This document shows positions 6,075-13,575 of a stretch of DNA of 15,117 bases, piece after piece; the first letter of the stretch is position 1, and every line of letters starts with the position of its first letter. Position numbers and translations under genes: made by a program. Origin of the DNA: Aliivibrio_A kagoshimensis (lineage in GTDB: Bacteria; Pseudomonadota; Gammaproteobacteria; Enterobacterales; Vibrionaceae); contig NZ_JAKJSQ010000080.1 of NCBI RefSeq assembly GCF_050337105.1, positions 1-15,117 on the forward strand, given 5' to 3'. The notes beneath the pieces are model-generated. The model did not search any database and was not told where the DNA came from. It was given only the letters and a program-made list of their open reading frames with translations.

Positions 6075-7034
6075 ATGATTGCAAAAGATAGAGACTCAAA
6101 ATCAGAAACAAGTGTTCAACAAAAAGCAGGCGCTAAAGTTGAACAAGATGTTGCATTCTATTTACGCAGAGAGTTTGCAGAATCGGGTGATGTGTTCATT
6201 ATTAATGATCTGCGGATACAGTTTAAAAATGAAACCGCTCAAATAGATCATCTTGTTATCTACAACAAAGGCTTTATTGTCATTGAGTCAAAATCCATTC
6301 GTGGTGAGGTCAAAATCAATAACCAATTAGAGTGGAGTAGAACGGTCAGGGGCAAATGGACAGGTATGCCCTCTCCAATCGAGCAAGCTAAACTGCAAAG
6401 CAAGCTCCTAAAAGCACTATTAAATGAGAATTCAAAGTCATTATTAGAAAAAATCACCTTTATACAGGCATATTTTGGCGGACGTTGTTGGGACCAGTTA
6501 TGTGCGGCTTCAAATGATGCGCTCATTGATCGTGACTCCGCGCCTAAAAGCATATCAAAACAGCTCACAAAGTCTGAATCGATTGCTAGCGCCGTTAACA
6601 AGCTAATTAAACAGCATCGTTCGGGAGTCATTCTAAATGCAAACCCTAACTTTAATCGTGATGAGCTTTATCGCATAGTCCACTTTCTCATTGACCAACA
6701 TATCCCGTCTGCTACAAGCTCCCCAAAAAATGACAAAGCAGAGGTTGGAGGCGTTGGACACACCCTTTTTTCCACTACCACCGATATACCCAAGGAGACA
6801 ACTAAACCTAGTGTTAGACATGGATTTGGTTGTAAGCAGTGCCAAAGCATAGAGACAGAGCCGAGATACGGTAAATACGGATACTATGTGTATTGCCCTG
6901 AGTGCAAGGTGAATACTGCACTGCGGATTAACTGCTACTCCTGCGATGCTAGCGGTGCAAAAGTCCGAAAGAGAAAGAATACTTATACGATTTCATGTAA
7001 GTGTGGTGAAGACACCCAAGTGCTATTTCAGTAA
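6075..7034 (+). CDS. NERD-domain nuclease-related protein with C-terminal zinc-ribbon array
   Basis: The 319-aa protein begins with a NERD domain (about residues 18-190), a PD-(D/E)xK-fold nuclease relative. Catalytic-type residues are in place: E23 (AGAKVEQ), D58 (AQIDHLVI), and E71-S-K73 (FIVIESKS). SNDALIDRDS (146-155) is another conserved NERD stretch. A low-complexity Ser/Thr/Lys linker (about 211-247) leads to eight cysteines in four pairs (C253/256, C274/277, C287/290, C308/310), which look like topoisomerase-type zinc ribbons. The ATG at 6075 has AGGA 7 nt upstream. It converges on the nuclease gene of the restriction operon, with 61 nt between the two stop codons and no strong hairpin. 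Likely a DNA-binding nuclease of the same defense island; its substrate is not known. Confidence 0.85.
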   Translation: MIAKDRDSKSETSVQQKAGAKVEQDVAFYLRREFAESGDVFIINDLRIQFKNETAQIDHLVIYNKGFIVIESKSIRGEVKINNQLEWSRTVRGKWTGMPSPIEQAKLQSKLLKALLNENSKSLLEKITFIQAYFGGRCWDQLCAASNDALIDRDSAPKSISKQLTKSESIASAVNKLIKQHRSGVILNANPNFNRDELYRIVHFLIDQHIPSATSSPKNDKAEVGGVGHTLFSTTTDIPKETTKPSVRHGFGCKQCQSIETEPRYGKYGYYVYCPECKVNTALRINCYSCDASGAKVRKRKNTYTISCKCGEDTQVLFQ

Positions 7035-7095
7035 CGCGTAGGGTGTCTGTCCCAGTTGGTTGAAACATAATTGAGCCTATTAACTGTTTTTATAG

Positions 7096-9711
7096 CTAAA
7101 CCGGTTCTTCACAAGATGGACATTTGATATTAGTAGGTTGCATTGGCATCATTGAATGGTATGTCCAGTACTCCCCATTCTTAATTAGTCGAGTCTTACA
7201 GTTATGACAGTGGTTATAAGTTGTATGATGTGAGCAGCTCTTACAGAGATACCAATGCTTTTTTTCATTTACCTTTCGACCATTATATTGACGTTGAGGG
7301 ATTGTGAGCTCTGTTAAATCAGAAGAACCACAAGCTATACAAAAATTAATTGCATCCACATCATCATCATCGTCACACTGGTAGGATTTTTCGATACTGT
7401 ACTGAAGGAACATCCCAATTATTCTATTAAAGTCATCCAAATACCGAATAGATTTTGAAGGATTTGCAGATATAGCCCCATACTGATGTATGTTTCTCGG
7501 TGTATCCCAATCAAATAATTTTAGCTCTCCGAGGTAACTTGTCTCGGCCCACGCTTGTGGCGAGATAGGACCACCGGCGGCTGTTATGGCATCTAAAGTT
7601 GGATGAATAATATATACTGAATTCTGTCCATTTTCACTATAGTTACGAGTATGTGCCATCTCATATACTACGCCAGCAATACCACCTTCAGACGCAAGGA
7701 ATTCTGAGTTATGGTATTTAGCATCTATTACAAGATTCTTGTACTGCAATTCATTATTTTTCCTCCTTGTACCTACTCTAATCATAAAGTCAGGCGCTCG
7801 TCCATTATCAAGCAAAGGCTCATATTCAAGCTTTATCCCTCGACGAGTATTTATCTGTCTAAACCTCAATGATTCTTTCGCTTGAGGTTCCTGTATCATT
7901 TTGATTAGCTTACGTTTCCAACCACTATCAGATGTAAAGTTAAAATGGAAAAGTAACGACTTCGTAATCTGCAATAAACACCATCGTTCATAAAGAATCG
8001 GCATATTTATTAATCCAATAGAATCAATTTTCTCTAATGAAAGCAATAAATCATCATCTGCTAGTCCTATCTGCTCTCTTATTTTTCGATAACTCGTATG
8101 AGCATATTGATAATCTTGGTTCTGAACAAAAGTCATTGAGTTTGGAAATGAGCTAGAGGTCTTAATCCCTAATTTTTTAAAAGCTTTCTCGATCGTCTTA
8201 AACGCCTTAATTTTGGGCTCTAACGACTTCAGAACAACATCGGCATTCTCCAGCGCAGTCTCAAAAAAGTGAATTCTACTTACAATGGATTTTCGTTCTT
8301 TTTGTTGTTCATCTAATTCTTTTCTATTTAATGCTCGAACCCAATTNGATTTTTTAAGTTCTTCAATGTCTATTTGGTAATTAATTAACTTTTTTCGATT
8401 CCTCTTTAATTGCTCAGATGTTGGAAGAATTCTTATCAAATTGACATATTGAACATTAAACCGTTCGTAAGATTTACCATTATTACCAACACCTTGATTA
8501 TGAACAACTGCCGCATTTATTTGGTACTCAAAACCTACCTTTAAATCAAGGTGTGAAACCGAAGATATATTGAAAAATTTTGTTGCTTGATCAGCGTTTC
8601 TATCACTCCACCACTGATTTTCATAATATTTATACTCAACAAAATAAGTCTTTTCCACATCTTTTACTTTACCTGTTACCTTAATGTAGTAAATATATAT
8701 TTTATCTTGAAATTCGACCGCTTTTGTTTGGTCCAGTTTCTGATTTAATTCATCACTAAGCTTATGTTCATCACACAAATCTTCCAGAACACGTAAGTCC
8801 TTATAAACCAGATCTTTATTAATAGCTCTTTGATCTTTAAGTGCATCCAAGCGTTTATTTAGTTGTTCGATATTGCCTTGATAACGTGAGCCTTTGCTGG
8901 AAGATATCTGCACTAACTGCTTAATAAGCTTATAGGTGCTGGATATCACGTAATGAATATATTTATTTTCAGGTACATTATACGAGGGCTCCGTCCCACG
9001 ACTTGTCAGTTTTTTTGCGTTCCCTTTGGTTGATAACTCCATAAAAGTTCTAGGAACAGGTTTAACTTGTTTACGATCCTTTAAACTTTGTATTTCACGA
9101 AGCTCTGCTTTGGGTTTACTTACAATTAATTTAGCGTGGGCTAGTAAATTAGATATGAGCTTCAAAACTGACTCATCTATTCCTCCAGAGTTAGCCCTCT
9201 TAACTTTGCCACCTACATAGCTATTATCATCTAAAATCAACTCCCAAAGATCATCTTTAAAACTTGCTAAATATCGATTTAGCGCCTGTTCACTATCATC
9301 AGATAAGCCAATATAAACTTCAAAAGTCTTCTCGCCAGAAATAATTGTTATCGTACCTGCAGTACGAAATGCTTGTGTTCCCCACCGTTTATATTTTTTT
9401 AGCCATACAGTCCCTTCCGTCCACCATATTTTTTGTGTATGTGGATTGATAACCTTCATTAAAGGCGTTTGTGTACCGTTAGGCGAGAGAATATAGGGGG
9501 GAGCCTCAGGTTCGACATTAAAGTGAATGGCAAAATTACACTTATCCATCTCATCGATCTTTGGATAAATAGTCGTGTAGGCTTTAAATGAATTTAAAAC
9601 CTCTCCCTGTTCAATTTTTAACGGATGAATCGATTCAACTAAATTGATTAGTGTATGCTTATCATACCATTGAGCTTCAATGTACCTAATTTCAAAATCA
9701 TATGCCGACAT
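7096..9711 (-). CDS. DUF2357 / McrC-like PD-(D/E)xK nuclease with zinc-ribbon C-terminus
   Basis: This 871-aa protein is the effector-like partner of the AAA+ gene just upstream. The N-terminal half carries the DUF2357-type region. A charged helical stretch (about 440-530) follows. The nuclease core then shows PD641 (GRAPDFMIRVG) and D663-A-K665 (LVIDAKYH), a complete PD-(D/E)xK pattern. The last 80 residues hold four cysteine pairs (C791/794, C823/826, C835/838, C864/867). The start ATG 9711 lies 7 nt after the stop of the AAA+ gene, with no clear Shine-Dalgarno, so it is probably translationally coupled. The single ambiguous base at 8347 falls in codon TCN, serine whichever base is right. 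The gene is AT-rich: 21 G/C in 60 at 8581-8640, versus 29 in 60 in hsdM at 14101-14160. Known: DUF2357 nucleases pair with McrB-like motors. Inferred: this is the cutting subunit. Confidence 0.85.
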   Translation of the reverse strand: MSAYDFEIRYIEAQWYDKHTLINLVESIHPLKIEQGEVLNSFKAYTTIYPKIDEMDKCNFAIHFNVEPEAPPYILSPNGTQTPLMKVINPHTQKIWWTEGTVWLKKYKRWGTQAFRTAGTITIISGEKTFEVYIGLSDDSEQALNRYLASFKDDLWELILDDNSYVGGKVKRANSGGIDESVLKLISNLLAHAKLIVSKPKAELREIQSLKDRKQVKPVPRTFMELSTKGNAKKLTSRGTEPSYNVPENKYIHYVISSTYKLIKQLVQISSSKGSRYQGNIEQLNKRLDALKDQRAINKDLVYKDLRVLEDLCDEHKLSDELNQKLDQTKAVEFQDKIYIYYIKVTGKVKDVEKTYFVEYKYYENQWWSDRNADQATKFFNISSVSHLDLKVGFEYQINAAVVHNQGVGNNGKSYERFNVQYVNLIRILPTSEQLKRNRKKLINYQIDIEELKKXNWVRALNRKELDEQQKERKSIVSRIHFFETALENADVVLKSLEPKIKAFKTIEKAFKKLGIKTSSSFPNSMTFVQNQDYQYAHTSYRKIREQIGLADDDLLLSLEKIDSIGLINMPILYERWCLLQITKSLLFHFNFTSDSGWKRKLIKMIQEPQAKESLRFRQINTRRGIKLEYEPLLDNGRAPDFMIRVGTRRKNNELQYKNLVIDAKYHNSEFLASEGGIAGVVYEMAHTRNYSENGQNSVYIIHPTLDAITAAGGPISPQAWAETSYLGELKLFDWDTPRNIHQYGAISANPSKSIRYLDDFNRIIGMFLQYSIEKSYQCDDDDDVDAINFCIACGSSDLTELTIPQRQYNGRKVNEKKHWYLCKSCSHHTTYNHCHNCKTRLIKNGEYWTYHSMMPMQPTNIKCPSCEEPV

Positions 9712-9718
9712 GAGTTAA

Positions 9719-11917
9719 TTAGGCCCAATAATTCACAATACTGTCATTACTTTCAGCATTGTCGATAATTTCACGAAGGGCAATATGCGCCGAAAATTCG
9801 CCATCAATACCTCTAAGTAATTTCTCAAGATTAGGATGAAAAACCTGAGCAACCCTTTCTAACTTGTTCATCTCGCCAGATTTTTTATCCCCATCAAAAG
9901 TAAATTTAGGCAGTACTTTGTGAATGATGAAATTATTGATTGCTTGGGTTTCATCGTCATTAACTTCACTAAACAGTGCTAAATAGTTCAAACCTTGCCT
10001 AATGGTTCGCATGCCAAACTCGACCCCTAGTGGGTGAAAATATTCACTGTTGTATTCTTTGAATAATGCACAAAATTTATTCTTGCCATCATATTTGGGA
10101 TAAGGTGCTCTCACGCCTAATTCATCAATGGTAAACAACAGTGGCTTTGCAACATCTGTAAATCCATATGATTCTACTTCTGCAAGAATACTATCCCAAT
10201 CACTCAATAGTGGGCTTTTAAATTTCATGATATGAGCACGGTCAAGAATTTTTGGAGATAAATAATGAGTAGTTTCATCGATGTTCACAGCACCAATAAT
10301 CCGTACATTAGCAGGTATCGTTATTGATGAGGGGGTATTTATTATCCCGCCTAACATTCGTCTGATTTCGCCATGGTACTTGATCAGCGACTCTTTTTCG
10401 CTAAAACCAAATGCGCGCTTGATTTCAGCGTTCACATCCTCATCTGTCATCAAACCCACAAAATCCGTGATACCGCCTTTCGAATACTTTTCTTGCGCTG
10501 CAGTAATAACTGCATTAACCCCTTTTAACTCAGATAAAACATGGGAAGCTTCATCATCTGAATAGAGTTCAATGATAGGTTGCTCTTTACGCTCTTCAAG
10601 TTTGGATAAGAAATCAGCAAAGTAGTACTCAACCCTTGCCAAGTTCATCTCATCTAAACAGATAAAATAAGGCACCTCTGGATTTTGTTGTGCCTCTATT
10701 AAGGCTTCTAAGAACGGCGTTGCGAGGTATTTTCTTTCTAGTGGATTGTAATAACCCAGTAAATCTTCTGAGCTGGTCCAGTTAGGTTTAACGGGAATAA
10801 TTTTAGATACACCGCCTACGGCTTCAGCAAATGAGTTTACCAAGTTGGTTTTACCTGAGCCTGAATCCCCTGCGAGAATAATCAAATCATTTGAGCGTAC
10901 CAATGTAAGGTAGTTCTCAATGATATGCCGAGGGTACAAAATATCCTGAGCTTCTAAATATGCCTGAATATAGGATACCGCCTGCTTATAATCCGCATTT
11001 AACGCATCATTAAAGCTAAGTAACTTAGACGTATCACGACTTTTATCTACTTTATGAATAAAACTATCAAAATCTTCTTCATCAATGAACTCAAAAGTCT
11101 TTAGAAACACAGCTTTTTCTTCGATAAAATTGGTAAGCTTTTCTATTTTTCTGGCCATGTTTTCCTCTATTTTTTGGTTCTTTTCGATGATTACTTCTAA
11201 TTTTGCTTTATTGTCTTTAATGCTCTGGCTTATCTGGTCATTGTCGCTATTTAGTTTCTCGTTTTTCTTAGTTAAGCGTTTAAGCGCTACTTCGGATTTG
11301 TTAACTTTCTGCTGTTTGTCTTCATGTAAATCATCCAGGCCTTCTGATTTTTTCGTAATGTCTTGTTGTTTTTCTTCCAATGCCTGTTCTAAAGCACCTA
11401 TTTCTAAAGCGACTTTATCCTTAACACTCTCAACTTCCGCATCATAGATTACCTTACGTATGAGTGTTTTATCTTCATCATCTATGATTGCTTGCCGCTC
11501 TGTGCTAGATAATGCACCTGGCAAGTAGGTTAAACGTTCAACCGTTTGGTCTTTAACGGCTAATAAGAAAGGGTTATTTTTTCTGAGCCTTTGCGCGGTA
11601 GACGCTAATGTTAACTCACAAGCGACTAATCCTCTTTTGTCATTACCAAGTATCACTTGCGCAACCACAGGGCTTAAAAATACACCTGATTGCAATTCAT
11701 GCGATCCGGCCAATGGGTACTCTATGTTTTGGTTACCATTGAGCGTTTTCGCATTACGAAGTCCCGCCCAACTGCCTGATTCATTGATGTTCAACTCTCC
11801 CCAAACATCAATTTTACGATCCGTTATTCCCCAACTTTCATAGAGCTTTTGGTATAGCTCATCATCAGTTAAATCCTTAATAACATTTAGACTATATACT
11901 GTACCCACATCAGCCAT
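9719..11917 (-). CDS. McrB-like AAA+ NTPase with N-terminal domain and long coiled coil
   Basis: The 732-aa protein has three parts. Residues 1-140 form a globular domain I do not recognise. Residues about 160-275 are a Lys/Glu/Gln-rich coiled coil. Residues about 320-650 form a McrB/MoxR-type AAA+ module. Its motifs are Walker A GDSGSGKT (350-357), Walker B with the McrB signature CLDEMNLARVEYYF (420-433), and a sensor-1 region GAVNIDETTHYLSPKILDRA (542-561) with N545-I-D547 where McrB proteins have their Asn/Asp GTP-linked motif. R637/R640 are sensor-2 candidates. From D422 to N545 is 123 residues, long for McrB, owing to an acidic insertion at about 445-530. The ATG at 11917 lies 2 nt after the hsdS stop; the gene is tightly coupled to the nuclease downstream. 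Expected role: NTP-driven translocation or ring assembly that activates the DUF2357 nuclease. GTP versus ATP use cannot be decided. Confidence 0.87.
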   Translation of the reverse strand: MADVGTVYSLNVIKDLTDDELYQKLYESWGITDRKIDVWGELNINESGSWAGLRNAKTLNGNQNIEYPLAGSHELQSGVFLSPVVAQVILGNDKRGLVACELTLASTAQRLRKNNPFLLAVKDQTVERLTYLPGALSSTERQAIIDDEDKTLIRKVIYDAEVESVKDKVALEIGALEQALEEKQQDITKKSEGLDDLHEDKQQKVNKSEVALKRLTKKNEKLNSDNDQISQSIKDNKAKLEVIIEKNQKIEENMARKIEKLTNFIEEKAVFLKTFEFIDEEDFDSFIHKVDKSRDTSKLLSFNDALNADYKQAVSYIQAYLEAQDILYPRHIIENYLTLVRSNDLIILAGDSGSGKTNLVNSFAEAVGGVSKIIPVKPNWTSSEDLLGYYNPLERKYLATPFLEALIEAQQNPEVPYFICLDEMNLARVEYYFADFLSKLEERKEQPIIELYSDDEASHVLSELKGVNAVITAAQEKYSKGGITDFVGLMTDEDVNAEIKRAFGFSEKESLIKYHGEIRRMLGGIINTPSSITIPANVRIIGAVNIDETTHYLSPKILDRAHIMKFKSPLLSDWDSILAEVESYGFTDVAKPLLFTIDELGVRAPYPKYDGKNKFCALFKEYNSEYFHPLGVEFGMRTIRQGLNYLALFSEVNDDETQAINNFIIHKVLPKFTFDGDKKSGEMNKLERVAQVFHPNLEKLLRGIDGEFSAHIALREIIDNAESNDSIVNYWA

Positions 11918-11919
11918 AA

Positions 11920-13575
11920 TTACACCGCCTGCTCAACAATAGCGTCAGTAAGGTGTAGCTGAGTTGTTTGAGACTCTTTTAAGCGACTTTTTAGTTGGTC
12001 GCAAATATCTATTTGTTCATCATATTTGTCAATAACGAGTTTCTGACGAACAAGGTCAACTGGAAAAAACACAGGAACGCCCTCTACAACCTTTTTACTA
12101 ATTTTTGGCATCGTTCCTGATGTTCCTGTCATTTGACGCCACATATGCTCACGTGATTGCTTAGAAGAGAGTACAAGCGATGCATATTTCGGCAATATCT
12201 CTTCATTGACGCGTAACTTCATCATTAAATCTGGGTAAATAAGACTACTGTAGCTTTCTTGTATCAATACGTTAGAACCAACAAAATTTGCGGAGTTGCC
12301 ACGTTGAATCAAGATATCCCCCTTTGTTAGATATAAATGTGGCTTATCTGATACATCCACATCTACAAACTTCGACTGTTCCACATTGAGTTCACCATAT
12401 GATGTAGCTCCAAGCTTAAGAACCTTCACGTTTGTTTCAGATGGCACCTCTTTAGGTGAGAATCCGTTTCGTGGACCAAAAGTCAAAATTGACTTCAGAG
12501 TTGTCTCTTTTGTTTCACCAAATGGTATAAGCTTTCCCATTACAGCCAGTTGCAGGATGGCTTGTTTTAGCTGGTCGATGCTCGCTTCGGTGGTGAACAG
12601 GGTATCGAAGTGCTCACTGATTCGTGCCCAGTTTTGCATTAGCTCGTCAGCATCAGCAGAGTTGGTTAGCGTGTCTAAAAGCGTAGTTACCAATACCTGA
12701 TGTGCTTCAATGCTGGCTTCAGTTTGTTGTTCTAGTTGGTCGCAGAGTGACATAAGTTCATCGACTTTAGCGACGATGCGGTGTTGTTCTTTTAATGGTG
12801 GAACCGGAAATTCGAACATCTCTAGAACTTTTTTACTCAGTCCTTCAATCGCCATTCCCACTTGTCGTCCCCAAACAAGTCGTTGCACCATTGGAGATAA
12901 AATCCCTAAATGTACAAATTGACTCATCTGGCGTTCTATCAGACGAATAATCGTAACGTGTTGACTAACGTTAGCTTCAACCAAGCTTTCCGGAAATACT
13001 GTTGAACGACCAAGCGACGCTCCTGTGATGTTTAATAGAACATCACTCGGGATCACTTTCGTTTTATCCATCTTTTGATGAACTTCCACTGGTATGTAGG
13101 CTATATCATCCAGTTTAATTCCTTCATTTCGTACATTCTGCGAGCGTAAAAATGGTATGCCTTCTGTGGTATAAACATTTTTACCTCCCCTAGGAGTACT
13201 GCCAGAACCAAGCTTAGAGGTCAAATTTCCCAATCGAACCATAGACCACCCCTTAGGTAAGTCATTAGGGATATCTCCATCCAATAATGCAGGAAGTGCT
13301 TTTGTACGAGAGATTATTTTGTCTTTCACCAACTGCGCTTTCTCTGCCGCAATTCGTTCAAGCAATACCGAAGCAGGTTCATCCGTTGGGTCTTGGGGTA
13401 CTAACTTACCGCGCACGGCTAATTCCAAGATCAGCTCACGCAGTTTCTTTACGCCATAGAGTTCACGCTTTTTGCTGCTGCCACGGCCAGCGGCGGACTT
13501 GGTTTTGACTGTTGAAGTCCAAGTGTCGATATTGTCAGTGATCAACTGGTTCATAGAGGTTTGTTCTGCACTCAT
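11920..13575 (-). CDS. hsdS: Type I restriction-modification specificity subunit HsdS
   Basis: The 551-aa protein has the classic two-half layout. An N-terminal conserved region (1-105) is followed by TRD1 from about 106 to 265, opening with LPKGWSMVRLGNLTSKLGSG. A central conserved helix (about 258-360) is followed by TRD2 (about 361-520) and a C-terminal helix. Internal pseudo-symmetry is visible: KLRELILELAVRGKLVP (44-60) recurs as QLKQAILQLAVMGKLIP (335-351), and PPLKEQHRIVAKVDELMSLCDQLE (259-282, first 20 residues most conserved) has a weaker C-terminal copy at about 505-528. Each TRD reads one half of a bipartite target. The start ATG overlaps the hsdM stop (TAATG). It would bind two HsdM subunits to make the methyltransferase. 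TRDs are AT-richer than the conserved regions, a sign of TRD exchange. Confidence 0.93.
   Translation of the reverse strand: MSAEQTSMNQLITDNIDTWTSTVKTKSAAGRGSSKKRELYGVKKLRELILELAVRGKLVPQDPTDEPASVLLERIAAEKAQLVKDKIISRTKALPALLDGDIPNDLPKGWSMVRLGNLTSKLGSGSTPRGGKNVYTTEGIPFLRSQNVRNEGIKLDDIAYIPVEVHQKMDKTKVIPSDVLLNITGASLGRSTVFPESLVEANVSQHVTIIRLIERQMSQFVHLGILSPMVQRLVWGRQVGMAIEGLSKKVLEMFEFPVPPLKEQHRIVAKVDELMSLCDQLEQQTEASIEAHQVLVTTLLDTLTNSADADELMQNWARISEHFDTLFTTEASIDQLKQAILQLAVMGKLIPFGETKETTLKSILTFGPRNGFSPKEVPSETNVKVLKLGATSYGELNVEQSKFVDVDVSDKPHLYLTKGDILIQRGNSANFVGSNVLIQESYSSLIYPDLMMKLRVNEEILPKYASLVLSSKQSREHMWRQMTGTSGTMPKISKKVVEGVPVFFPVDLVRQKLVIDKYDEQIDICDQLKSRLKESQTTQLHLTDAIVEQAV

Noticed and set aside
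7035..7095. Bidirectional terminator between the convergent NERD and DUF2357 genes
   Set aside because: No stem longer than a few bases followed by a T-tract could be found.
8347..8347. Ambiguous base in the DUF2357 nuclease gene
   Set aside because: It is the third base of a TCN codon, serine in every case, so it neither breaks nor changes the protein.
11085..11447. Long plus-strand open frame opposite the AAA+ gene
   Set aside because: It is the antisense of the coiled-coil-encoding region, whose biased codons keep the opposite strand open; no start signal or coding character of its own.
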